Source: Anisodus tanguticus (lineage: Eukaryota > Streptophyta > Magnoliopsida > Solanales > Solanaceae). From it: a stretch of DNA of 64,000 nt. The stretch spans positions 9,355,001 through 9,419,000 of the forward strand of contig CM067550.1 of assembly GCA_034509755.1 (NCBI GenBank), written 5' to 3'. Positions 53,804 through 64,000 of the stretch are shown here, piece after piece. The notes beneath the pieces are model-generated. The model had not been told where the DNA came from. It did not search any database and was given only the letters and a program-made list of their open reading frames with translations. The number at the start of each line of letters is the position of its first letter. The stretch's first letter is position 1. The position numbers were made by a program, and so were the translations under genes.

Positions 53804-55560
53804 TTATCTTATCGCAGCTCTGTTCCTTGTAGACATAGTCTTCTTCAAGGAAAGTTGCATTTCTGGAAACAATGACCTTATGTTCTCCAAGAAGATAGCC
53901 TTTGGATACCCCACAAAATAATATTTCTCACTTTTTGATTCCAACTTGCCAGTAACCATCTTCTTTACATATGCAGGACACCCATGGTAGCATGTGTTTA
54001 AGTGTTGGCTTCTTGCCATTCCATATCTCATATGGAGTTTTCTCTACTGACTTTGAAGGAACCCTGTTTAGAATATAAATTGAGCTTTGCAATGCATAAC
54101 CCCAAAGGTATGTTAATAGAGCTGAGAAACTCATCATGGATCTAACCATATCTAATAGTGTTCGATTTCTCCTTTCAGCAACACCATTCATTTGTGGCGT
54201 TTCAGGAGGTGTCCATTGTGATTGGACTCCATGAAGCTTCAAGTAATCCGGAAATTCTTTACTTAAGTATTCACCTCCTCGATCTGATTGAAGGGTCTTG
54301 ATATTTGTTTCAAGTTGCTTCTCTACTTCTGACTTGTACTCCTTGAATTTCTCAAAGGCTTCAGACTTGTGTTTCATAAGATACACAAGCCCAAACCTTG
54401 AAAAGGAAAACTCCTCAATGTCTAACACTGGGATATAAATAATACTCCTTGTCAACGAGGGAATAAAATAACAATTATTTAGTTCTAAACAAAAGCCTGA
54501 AGGTAAATGTATTCTATAAGTTCTCATGCGTTCAACATCTACTCGTGCTCCATTTCCAACGCACATGTCTACCTCCCAAGGTCCAACCTTTATGCTGTCA
54601 ATCAGACCCTGCACATTATTACAAATGTGTGAGCAACATGCGGTATCCAATATCCAACAGTGAGAGTTATTTATAAACATATTTATCTCAATGACAAACA
54701 TACCTTGTCCAGTAGAGCCATGAGCACCTAGTGCTTTGCCTCCTCCTGGAGCTGTGCAGTCCTTCTTCCAGTGCCCCTTCTTCTTGCAGTTGAGGCACAC
54801 ATCCGAAGCTACCTTTTCCTTCTTCTGAACACCTCCTCTAGGTTTAATAACTGTAGGTGCAACAACTGTCTTACCCTTCTTCTTCTGCTTGTTCTTACCC
54901 TTGGGTTTGAACTTGCTAGAAGAGCCCACCATGAGCACAGCTTTACCTTTAGAGGTATATGATTCAAAGGTCTTCAACATGTTGTGAAGCTCTGGAAGAC
55001 TTGCCTTGGTCCCACTCATATTGAAGTTCACAATGAAATTTTCAAATGAACCAGGAAGTGAATGCAGGATCAGGTTGACAGAGACATTTATAGGCATCTT
55101 TGTTCCAATCGAAGCCAATCTTTCTATCAACCCAATCATCTTCAGAACATGCACTGACACTTTACCCCCATCGTTCAACTTACACTTGAAAATGTCTCTC
55201 AACAGTTCATACTCCATTGTCTGAGACTGTGAGTCATAACTAGCATTTCGTTGGGGGCCATGTTTTCATGTTGCCTCTGTAACTCCAAAGTCATGGAGGA
55301 CAACATTACACATTGTGTCTAGGTAGCATCGTCTAGATGTTTCTGATAAGCCATCTTGTCAAACAGGGCATACTCAGTTGAATTTTCAGCAGGGACTATG
55401 GGGAACACTGTGTCTAACACATACTCAATTCTTGTCTTAACACCAATCATAAATTTCTTAACCAGTCAAGGTAATTTGCTCCAGTCAACTTATTTGTCTC
55501 GACCAACATTTTCAGTGATAGATTCGACATTTTATATAGTCTGAAGAAATAGATAGACTT
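53804..55560 (-). pseudogene. Copia gag, protease and integrase of the 8-kb element
   Basis: A 429-codon open frame at 55217-53928, with more gag upstream to about 55550. It includes a gag segment (VLKMIGLIERLASIG, LILHSLPGSFENFIVNF), a zinc knuckle CLNCKKKGHWKKDC, and a protease-like WILDTACCSHIC in which DTG is DTA. The integrase core follows (MKHKSEAFEKFKEYKSEVEKQL, SDRGGEYLSKEF, PQMNGVAERRNRTLLDMVRSMM). The GAG-pre-integrase domain and integrase N-terminus are absent between LDIEEFS and FSRFGLVYL: an in-frame internal deletion. Confidence 0.85.
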
Positions 55561-57092
55561 GAAATTTAAACTCTAATATAATTTCTATTGAACACATTTG
55601 TTAACTAATTAACATGGTCTTTAGTTTAATTAGCTCCCACTATTTTAACATACTCTTCGACCCCATGAAAGAATACGGGCTCATATCAAATATAGTCATA
55701 ATGGGCCAAGATCCAAGTTTATGCTATTTCCGCGTTTGTTGTGGCTAATAACTTCAACAGCACAACATGATAGGTCTCCAAACCAATTACAAACAATTTG
55801 TAATCCTTGTTTGACCGAATGTTCTAAATAATCTATCTGCGTCCCTCGGCTTGTCCGACACTGTGGCGCCAAGACAACCTAGCAAGCCAATCCCGTTATG
55901 CGACTGCAATTATGTATCTAAGTGAGCTTTTCCTTATAGAGCAAACACTGTGGTGTAAATACTCATGAAGGTTTATCACTCACTTCTACATTTAACATGC
56001 ATCTATGAAAGAGTCTGAGTCCTCGTAGACTTAGAGCAAATGTTGTGGCATAAATACTCATCTCGCCGAAAAGGATTTTGCACTACAATCAATTATAACA
56101 GACGACGTGCTCATTTTAAATGAGTCTTGTATTAATTTTTTGGGAACATTTTAATTTAGGGTTTTAACCAAGATCAACTCTACCATGCTTTATCAAATAA
56201 AGCATCTTAACTATCATGCAAAACTAAGCGCACATTGGGTACCGCCTTCCCAAGCATGATATTAAGCGGTTTAAACACATATTGGGCTCCGCCTACCCAG
56301 ACAATTATTTACGGATGCTATTATAGTAATTTAAATGACAATCATTTAGCACATAAACAGTATACTTATCAAATATTATAATGTTTAATAATAATTGTGG
56401 GCTAAACATTTTGAACTTAAAAAAATAAAATTGGACCGATGGGGACGTGGCGCTAATCATTAGAGCCGCGTCTCCAATGAGACTTAAGTCGAAATTCTGC
56501 TTCTGCATTGCATTAGCGTCGCGGCGCCTACTGTCCAGTAAGTCCAGAATTTAAAAATGAAGCTTTTAATCGCGGATTTTGGATAGGAGTCGCGGCCCCT
56601 ACCTGTCACCGTGACTGGCTTCGTGGAGCTCCACCATGGAGCCACGATGTCGCCTCAAAACCCTATAAGGCTCTGCGGCGCCTTACCATAGGGTTGCGAC
56701 GCCTACGTCCTGACAGAACGTTTCCATGTCTATTTTCTAAAAATCGTCCAAACCCTAAATCCAATTTAGGGATCAGATCACAGATCCTTTATCATCACCC
56801 ACTATTATCAATAACGCGCATATCGACCATCATCCATTCATATCCGTTTTTTATCGTGCACCATGTTCGCAATGAATCGGTTATCTGCACTTGGCTTAGT
56901 CTGAGTTAGAACGGAATGACTTTCTCGATTTAGTGTAGGTGATAATTTAGGGTGATATCAAAAAGGTTAACTGTTCGGTCAAGATGTGTAGATTTCAAGA
57001 AACTTTGTTTTAATTCAATTTTATGTTTAACTCATATTATTATTTCTTTCAATTGTTATATAACCATTGAACCAACCTGGGCTCGATACCAC
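55561..57092 (-). other. Gag 5' region and leader of the 8-kb copia
   Basis: Between gag and the primer site at 57079-57091. It includes some GC-rich sequence (56510-56720). No intact gene. The plus-strand frame at 56694-56909 is a chance frame. Confidence 0.5.
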
Positions 57093-58665
57093 TGTAGGAT
57101 TTATTGGGTTCAAAATACATAAGTAGTCACAACGGAAGTTTAAAATTTTATTTTACTTAAACCAACATTTTTTTCCGGTATGATTATATGACAATCAAAA
57201 CCTGTAACATAAAACATGAACACTTACATATTGTAATATATGGAGTCTTTACTAAAGGGTGGACACGCGATTTCCCCTTCGACTGCAAACACTTTGCTAC
57301 GGTGTATTCATCTGTCAAGAAAGCCAAGAAATCTTGGCAGAAGTTTGAGAGTTTTATCCTAGACTCTAAATCTAGAATTTGTTTATGTGAATTGGTATAT
57401 AATAACAATGGTTTAGTGTTGTATCTATAGTTACAATTAGGTCAGAAATGAATTAAGGTTGGGCTCTAAGCCTGGCCCAAAAACCGAGGTGCAGTGGGCC
57501 AGTCTGACTGGGCCCACTGTCGGGTCGGCGTAGGCGGCTCCGCCTAGTAGAGCCACGGCGCCTTACGTCATTTTTGTTTCCGTTTCGTTAATACATAGCA
57601 CATTTGATTAAATCCAAATTTAATTAAATAATTTTCATCTAATAGAAATTATCCCATAGTTATTATCAATTTAAATATCTCGATTCCAAATCTAATATTT
57701 AATACTTTCTCAGTACACCCTTAGATTGAAGAGACAATCGACATAGTGTGACCCTATAGGCCTTCATATATCGACACTAATCCAATTAAGGTCCATACGG
57801 AACTCCTAGACTGCGTCGTACGACGAACTCAATATATGAAGTATGTTTACATGAATTTAGCAAACATAACCTTTATGTGAGATAATAAATTCCTTTTATT
57901 CGCGACACACTCGATCAAGCTTAGGATTTGCCATGTGTCTATCCAAATAACTTGATCACTTTATCTTATCTATATTAGTCGACAACTAGACCATATTCTA
58001 AATATGTCTCTTGCATTGGCCAATGACTTGGTCGACCTAATATCACTGAGAAGTTGAGTGCTCTCTCTCGGATATCCAATCGAGGAACGAATTTTATTCT
58101 TGGCTCAACTGCCACCTTAGTTTACATCCTAATGCACCCAACACAAGTTGTGTCTTATCCTATACGGAGTTTAATCTTAGGACAGGGTCAAAGTACATTA
58201 CTCTGTAAACAAGGTGTGTATTGACCTCAAGTCAAAGGATATTTATCTCCCACACGCTGATAACACTCCAGACATTTATAACAAATAGTTTATCAGCAAG
58301 GTATACCAATACTTTCCAAAAGTATCCATGTGTCCATCACGAGTAACCATTACTCATTGCAGGTGAGACATGCTACATTCTCCAAGAATGTGATGCAGAC
58401 CACTCGTCGACTTATAACATACATCGATATCTCATTCTCAATGATCATTAGTCGAGACTATTTTGAGAGTTACGCTCTATCATCAATATCTGTCTATTAA
58501 TGACAACGTAAGCTCAAGGGATGCACATTAATGAATAATTACAAACAATCAAATAATAATTCAATAATTGCAAATACCATAAATATTAATCTTATTAATA
58601 ATACGAATGTGTTCAAGTATGTTTTGTCCCTAATAATGATTGTCTCTAAGACATACATATTTTCA
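57093..58665 (-). repeat. 5' LTR of the 8-kb copia
   Basis: 1573 bp. Pairs with 50641-52194. Followed on the right by the target duplication CCTCT (58666-58670). Confidence 0.95.
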
Positions 58666-58699
58666 CCTCTCAACGAGTTATCACCTCTCAACGAGTTAT
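58664..58699. repeat. 18-bp tandem duplication at a copia/MULE junction
   Basis: CACCTCTCAACGAGTTAT occurs twice in a row at 58664-58681 and 58682-58699. The first copy begins with the last two LTR bases (CA) plus the target duplication CCTCT. Confidence 0.85.
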
Positions 58700-59084
58700 T
58701 CCAAACATTTTTCCACATATTCAATCGGGGATTTTCTAAAAAGAGTTTTAGTCCAGGGAGTAACAGGAACACTCAATAGTTAAGGTATGAATCATGCAAA
58801 ATGATAATAGTTTAGGGCGACTTTAACCTATTCGCTCTTTAGTCTACCATACAATACTATTATATGATGACCTCCTTTAGGCGTGTACCCGGAAAGTGAT
58901 TTCCTTATGTCTAATGTATGATGGAAATCAGGGTAACACTTACAGTTCCTCCACCTCTCTCCTCTTCCGTAGCAACTTTTCAGGTTTTTGGTTATTAGGT
59001 TCTGTGGTACTTTATAGTTTATTTGACTTCTGTGTTGCCTTGAAATAAGAAGGAAAATATCTTAAGACGTGACTCTATTTGTTG

Positions 59085-59425
59085 AGTGCTTGCAGATACT
59101 TGCAACTCATTGGAAAAGATCAGGTGACACTGTTGCAATGGACAGAAAGCCTGAAGTGGTCATTCTCCTGCTTCCTCATCTGAATTACAATGCAAAACTG
59201 AAAGTCGAAAATTCCAGTTGTTCATTTACATTGTATATGATTCTGACTCTGACTCTGACATGAATAATTGCTGTTTGCAACGAGATTCTTTTCCACGTTT
59301 TAGGACTGCCAAATTGGTTCATCACTCAGTATGAATCACGCTTATGGTTGTCTCAACGCTTTCTCAAAAAGCTCTCTATAGCTCCTATTCTGTTAAATCA
59401 GAGGCCAAAAAGTCAAAAAGGTAAG
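59085..59425 (+). pseudogene. Unidentified exon-like blocks (possible gene remnant)
   Basis: Two blocks look like coding exons: about 59091-59215 (ILATHWKRSGDTVAMDRKPE, then VVILLLPHLNYNAKLKV), preceded by a TTGCAG acceptor-like site, and about 59306-59420 (LPNWFITQYESRLWLSQRFL, then KKLSIAPILLNQRPKSQK), preceded by GTTTTAG and followed by GTAAGAAG. I do not recognise the protein family. Both could belong to one plus-strand gene whose flanks are disrupted by the MULE/copia on the left and the solo LTR on the right, or they may be chance. No function is proposed. Confidence 0.3.
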
Positions 59426-59631
59426 AAGCTAACTAGGAACTGAAGGTGACATACACTACAATTCATTATCATATGTGCAATGCATCTTGACTCAACATAG
59501 TAGTCATTGATAACCTATGCTATATTTGAAGACTTCCGTGAACAAGTTGTGCATCTCATAGTTCACGATGTTTCATTTTTTCCCCCCTCAGGCTCTGTTC
59601 ATTGTATTTTCCGTCTATGGCATTGTGATTC

Positions 59632-60896
59632 TGTTGGGAGTTTTGCTCTATGGTACTTTATAAAGCAGTACGGGAAGTATTTAACTATTACAAGTATTCG
59701 AAAGGATAAACAAAGATTCAATAATTCAACATGGAATCTGAAAATTACAATAGTTACACAAGTAAAAACTGGAAATTCCAGTTTTATAGAAGACGGAAAA
59801 ATATAAATTGGTTTTTGCTGTGAGTCGAGTAGCACTCTGTCCTTAAGACAATATTGCCCCGTATGTATCCTTTATACGTCCTGGACAATTTGTCTCCCAA
59901 GATAAAACAGCAATGGAACCCTTGAGCAAAGGAAACTCAAGAGCTACCGTGAAGAATATTGAGTAACGAAATGATGCTTGGAAGTTGTAGGAAGAAGAAA
60001 TTTCTGCTTGTGTATTTTCGTGTGTTGCCTCTCTTGTTTTTCGTTAGCTTCTTGTTAGTGCTCAACAATGGTGTAATGGGGTGTTTATATAGGAGAGGGA
60101 GGGGATGTTTATCGCTGAAAAGCGCCTCCATAATAGCCAAATAATGGCCATTATGGAGGTAGTAAAGTCACCAACATAAATGGGAGAAAGACCAATTGTT
60201 TTGGCCATTATAGGAGGAGTAATTCAGCCAAAATAAATAGCTGAATTGAGTGCTTGGCATTTCTGTTTTTGACCGTCGAAATTCTCGATTTTTTCGGAAA
60301 CTTCGGGGACCAAACGTACATCTTGAAACTTCGGGGACCAAACTACACATCGAAGAACCCGTATAGAAACTTCGGGATCAAACCGTACGCCACGGCAAAG
60401 TTTTTGGCCCAAAAAGATAATATGAAGACCCCGTGCCCACGACCCGTGACCCGTGACCGTGACCCGTGAACCCGAACCGGAACCGGAACCGGGACCGGAC
60501 CGGACGGGACGGGCGGGCGGCGGCGGCGCGCGTGTGGTCTTTCCTCGAACCGAAGCACATCTAGGTCCTCCCTCCTTTAAACATATGGGATACCCCTTGG
60601 GGTCCCAAACCCCAAACCAATTTCGAATCTTATATACACAACAATTCTTTCTTCCTCTACCGATGAGGGAGAATTACACACAATACCACACTTTTCATGC
60701 TTCAAACACCTTACTTCGTGAACCAATATCTCTTTCATTTCTCAATGAAATTTGATGATTCTTGGCCCTACGGTTATCTACGTACTTAGTAGATCATGCA
60801 TGTGTGAAGAACCGGATTCTCCAACATACGTTACACTAGTGTTTAAGCCGTTAAAGTTGGTCGGTCGCAACTCCCGCCAAAGGCAAATTTCCAACA
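59632..60896 (-). mobile_element. Solo LTR (same family as 2071-8607), minus strand
   Basis: 1265 bp, TGTTGGGAG ... TTTCCAACA on the plus strand, the reverse complement of the LTRs at 2071 and 7354. Perfect 5-bp target duplication GATTC at 59627-59631 and 60897-60901. No internal sequence remains, so it arose by recombination between two LTRs. The TATA-box, hairpin and GC-rich block of the family are all recognisable. Confidence 0.95.
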
Positions 60897-60901
60897 GATT
60901 C

Positions 60902-61561
60902 GACTTCACTCTTTAAAACACGAGAAAAAACACATGACTAAACACGATGAAATGACATAGAACACTTCTTTGTTGCTTAGAGGACCTTCTTACATGTCAA
61001 TCTATAGTTATGGGTCTACACGATTCGAATTGTGATCTCATTGTCTTTGAGAGTCATACATAGTGTTTTTTGTTGATAAGGGAACCTGGCACTGCTACCC
61101 TTTGGGTGTGTACAAGGTAAATCTCGCTTCAGTGTAATAGCCCGCAAATCACGAAGGATAGGTAAACCACATTAGGAGACCCTTGTTTCAACGTGTAATA
61201 TGTGAGATCCTAATTGTCTTCCTCTCAGTGTTGTTGCCTGTTGAGAGAAGGAAGGAAAGTAGGGCTTCCTTCTAGAACGGGAGAAGGTCAAACTCTGGGC
61301 TGGCTGTCATGTTTCACGTACGCAACAATTTCACAATATTGAACCTTTTTTGTTTAATCCAAGTGTTTTGAGTTCCAAAACACGAGGGAATAGACTTTCA
61401 TTCCCAGTATTGCCTCCCCTAATTAGTGATTGGATCCTCAAGAGTCTCTGGTTCTACTTCCAAGTTTCCAACTAAAGCTAAGACATTAGATTGAATTAAA
61501 AGTTCATGAAAGATAATTTTTAAAGTAGACGAAAAACGAACATAAAAAGTTTATTCACACA
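60902..61561. other. Unassigned spacer
   Basis: No gene recognised; no clear repeat apart from the inverted repeat that follows. Confidence 0.4.
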
Positions 61562-61616
61562 CAATATTTACACCAAATAAATAATTAAGTGATCATGTAA
61601 TTTGGTGTAAATATTG
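61562..61616. repeat. Perfect 17-bp inverted repeat (hairpin)
   Basis: CAATATTTACACCAAAT at 61562-61578 and its exact reverse complement at 61600-61616, separated by 21 bases. It could be a MITE core or a structured transcript; nothing else supports either. Confidence 0.8.
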
Positions 61617-61879
61617 ATTATCACGTTACTAGTGTTTTTAAGAAAGTAATCTGAACACCAACTCTGGTGAAGATATCTGCTCCTGCTTCTAGGCTTAAAG
61701 TTCCAATTCAACAAAGGTGCGGGCCTAACAATAAGATATACTTCTCTGTTTCACATTGTGTCCTATTTAGTAATGAGAGAGACAAATACTACTACTTTTC
61801 TAAAATTTTTGCACGTGGCAAGATTTGAATGTAGAATTCGAGGTAAGCGATTAAGTTTTAAATCGGATATGAGTAACAT

Positions 61880-62341
61880 TGGGATAGACCGGGTGACAAG
61901 ACAAGACCGGGTAGTGACCGAACCAAGCAACACCGGATGAAGAACCGGCGGAGCCTAGCGCGTACTCATTCTGGATATGGCGTCAGCCGTTACTCTTAGC
62001 TCATTAAGAGACCATTATTTTCATTAATTGTATTTAATTTAAGAGTGATTCTCGTGCATCAATGCCTTGTATTCATAGCTATAAAAGGAGTCCAACATTC
62101 ATGTTCACTTATTGCAATTATAATCATAAGCTCTTATCTTTGGCTCGAAACTGAAGCAATTAAGCCGAGGCCCGGACCAATCTTGCTGAAGGAATTCATC
62201 TTGATTCAAGGCGTTACAGGCTAACTTTCTTCCTTAGTAATAATTTTACTTATTGTCATTTATTATCATCATTTATTATAAATTGATCCACGTATCCTTA
62301 AAATCACTAACAAATTCAACTGTACCTTTTTGGAGTAAACA
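61880..62341 (+). repeat. 5' LTR (partial) of a second Tat gypsy element
   Basis: From GGATATGGCGTCAGCC (about 61973) to the terminal GTAAACA (62341) it is collinear with 24440-24859. The left boundary is uncertain. A TTTGGCGCCCATCGCGGGGC motif at 62344-62363 is the primer-binding region typical of Tat elements. Confidence 0.7.
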
Positions 62342-62428
62342 GTTTGGCGCCCATCGCGGGGCTAAGGATAATTGTGGTGATTTGTTCAAACTCAAATTTC
62401 ACTTGTTCTTTTGAGATACTGTGAAACC

Positions 62429-62704
62429 ATGTCAGCACCAAGTACTTGCAGAATGGTTAGTGAAATTCAAGTTGAGGTTAGCAAAAACTATGACAATGGT
62501 GCTAACAATATCAATAACAACAACGTTCCGCCCGTTGATCCAATAATTGGCGAGCATCGAAATAACCCCTTGATTTCACCCCAGGGGTCAATAAGGTCAC
62601 ATGAGAAAACACTTGACGATGATGAGGATGCTGAAATACATTCGGCTCGAATCTTTAATATGTTGAAGGAACAATATGAGGCTATTACTCAGTTGCAAAA
62701 AAAA
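62429..62704 (+). pseudogene. Tat gypsy gag N-terminus
   Basis: Starts MSAPSTCRMVSEIQ and continues with an Asn-rich stretch and ARIFNMLKEQYEAITQLQKKK, the usual start of a Tat gag. Truncated at the A run near 62700. Confidence 0.65.
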
Positions 62705-62707
62705 AAA

Positions 62708-64000
62708 GTGGGGCAAGTGCGACGGATGAAACTCGTCCCATTCGGGATGAAAATCGAGGCTGAGAGGAGGATCGAGTCGAAGGAAATAGCACTGGTACGA
62801 GTCCCGCTCAAAGTTTTGCTTGATAGCCATCTGCTTAGCAACTCTCTCTGCATCAAGTATGGTGAGCTCGGTAGTGAGGCGGTCGATCTCGGCATTAAGG
62901 AAGTCCTCATTCTGCGCTTGATATTGCTGGACCTCTCTTGCTCTCCTGAGTTCTTGGGTGAGGGCTTGGATGTCTTAATAGAGCTTGACATTCTCCTCGT
63001 CCAAGGCTTTGTTTTCTTCACTGATAAGTTCGAGGTCATTCATGGTCCAAAGGTAGTCGTCTTTTACGTGCTCCAACTCGGCCTTAACATCGGGCAAGTA
63101 TCCGGCCAGTTGGGCATCTTTTTGTCAGAGAAGTTCCTTGAGATGCCGAACTTCTCTATCTTGGGCATCCATTTGGCCTTGAGGTCTTCATTTTCCTCGA
63201 GGCATTGGAGGAAACCTTCCCTTACCAAAACATATGACTGCAAAGGTATGAGTTAAAAGCAAAAGACAAGTATAAATAGAGGTAAAGAAGGGTTCGGTGA
63301 CCATACCGGTTGGAAACATGCATTCCCTCGTTGATAAGTCACTTCCATGAAATATTTCTCATCTTGTCCTTATCGGACTTAGACACCAAGGGCTTCAGGC
63401 AGCTCGCAACCCCAACTGGCTATGAAAAAAAGATGGTATCTTCGGGAAAGAAGAGGATTGCAGTCCTCATCCTATTCGGATCCACGCTAGAGTCGGGAAC
63501 ACATCCATGAGCTTGGATAGGGAGGTTGCATTATTTATCGATGGATAAGTTGAATTTTTTAGTCATTGGGGGATGAACAAGTGAGCGAATCATAGAGGTA
63601 TTCATTGGCGACCCTGGATATGCGGAAGTACCAACTTCATCGAAGATACGTTCAAAGTCCTCTTGCCCAAAGTAGGGAGTCGGTTGTGATGATAAAAAAG
63701 GAGTAAAAGTCTTTTTTTATTTGCCAACGATTCCTCATCCGTTGCTTCATCGTCATCTTCAATAATGACGGGTATTTGTTTGATAGTTGGTGGAGTGGCG
63801 GCAGAAGTTGGTGCGGTACTAGACGGGCACTGCAGCTTCTACAGCAACGTTTTCTCCAACTCCGGGAGAAATATTTTCTACCGGAGTGGCGGTGCTCTTC
63901 CTCACCCAATCATCTTCATCCAGTGAGAGAGTGGTGTTCTTTACCCCGGAAGAGCCACCCACTTCCTGAGTTCTTTTCCTCTTTGAAGCAGCCGAGTGAG
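62708..64000 (-). pseudogene. Antisense extra ORF of the second Tat element (partial)
   Basis: Matches the antisense ORF at 21540-22700. Helical block at 62830-63060, coiled-coil region at 63060-63240, and the Pro/Ser/Thr/Lys-rich linker at 63650-63980. It shares the 'cacccacttc.tgag' and 'ttttcctctttgaagc' strings with 22610-22650. The start of the frame lies beyond the window. Confidence 0.6.

Larger units (their letters stand above)
50641..58665 (-). mobile_element. Full-length Ty1/copia retrotransposon, minus strand, 8.0 kb
   Basis: LTRs at 50641-52194 (3' LTR) and 57093-58665 (5' LTR), each TG...CA on either strand reading. Perfect 5-bp target duplication CCTCT at 50636-50640 and 58666-58670. 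Next to the 5' LTR is a primer site TGGTATCGAGCCC (57091-57079), a near match to the tRNA-Met type. Next to the 3' LTR is a polypurine tract AAGTGGAGGAT. The interior encodes gag, protease, integrase, RT and RNase H on the minus strand, but has internal deletions and stops. LTRs are similar with scattered differences, so it is younger than the 2071 element but not recent. Confidence 0.95.
50319..58837. mobile_element. MULE-type MITE split by a copia insertion
   Basis: The left end (GAGTGAATAGGTTAAACCCC, 50319) and the reverse complement of the right end (GAGCGAATAGGTTAAAGTCG, ending 58837) match over about 55 bp, continuing through 'taaactat.atc.ttttg' and 'ttccatacc/attcatacc'. Flanking 9-bp duplications TTTAATCTA (50310-50318) and TTTAGTCTA (58838-58846) differ by one base. 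Without the copia at 50641-58665 and one CCTCT, the MITE is about 490 bp. Long terminal repeats and a 9-bp duplication indicate Mutator-like elements. Confidence 0.85.
62344..64000 (+). mobile_element. Internally deleted Tat gypsy element, runs off the window
   Basis: Primer-binding region, then the start of gag (62429-62696), then an 11-base A run (62697-62707), then directly the antisense extra ORF region (62708-64000, equivalent to about 21540-22700). All of gag's remainder, protease, RT and integrase are missing. The long plus-strand frame here (62411-63256) is a chimera of gag and the wrong strand of the antisense ORF. Confidence 0.7.

Noticed and set aside
62411..63256. 281-codon plus-strand frame
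   Set aside because: The first part is genuine gag, but after the A run it is the wrong strand of the Tat antisense ORF, so the whole is not one protein.

Overview
This 64-kb window is nuclear DNA of a flowering plant, most likely a member of the Solanaceae. The evidence is spliceosomal introns, plant-type host genes (RPL18, SEC15B, DUF538), SolS-like tRNA-derived SINEs, and retrotransposon families typical of large repeat-rich solanaceous genomes. There is no operon structure, CRISPR array, or bacterial or organellar gene content. The genus assignment is inference.

Host genes are few. RPL18 is on the minus strand (10863-12717, five coding exons, all introns phase 0, 187 aa). An intronless exocyst subunit gene, SEC15B-like, is on the plus strand (26712-29108, 798 aa). 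An intact DUF538 secreted-protein gene lies at 32629-33099 (+). A second, intron-containing DUF538 gene at about 48763-49820 (+) is broken: a LINE fragment abuts its 5' end, its start codon is lost, it has a frameshift, and one Cys position carries a TGA stop. Two exon-like blocks near 59090-59400 may be a remnant of another gene that I do not recognise.

The rest is layered transposable-element sequence. From left to right: gypsy and copia fragments on the minus strand (199-1760); a complete old copia element with 1.26-kb LTRs and a 5-bp target duplication (2071-8607); small MITEs and a MULE-like element (8772-10304); then RPL18, carrying a SINE and a MITE in intron 3. Next come copia relics in both orientations (about 12830-19335), a 5'-truncated Tat-type gypsy element with a long antisense extra ORF (19338-24859), and a pogo-like element (25548-26508) ending 204 bp before SEC15B.

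After SEC15B there are SINEs, a C-rich low-complexity tract, a Stowaway MITE and the first DUF538 gene. They are followed by a complete copia element (about 34868-41550) whose gag is split by a solo LTR, a probable endogenous pararetrovirus fragment seated between TA-dinucleotide tracts (41626-42681), pogo pieces split by another copia (42682-47237), and the broken DUF538 gene. A MULE-type MITE (9-bp target duplication) holds a full-length 8-kb minus-strand copia (50641-58665, target duplication CCTCT). A solo LTR with target duplication GATTC and a second, internally deleted Tat element running off the window end complete the layout.

Insertion order can be read from target-site duplications and from restored reading frames. 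I found no convincing new multi-gene system. The most interesting signals are the LINE/DUF538 junction, the intron presence/absence difference between the two DUF538 copies, the odd CAG/CTG-to-CG differences between copies of one LTR family, the virus-like fragment seated in TA repeats, and the rearranged pogo copy.
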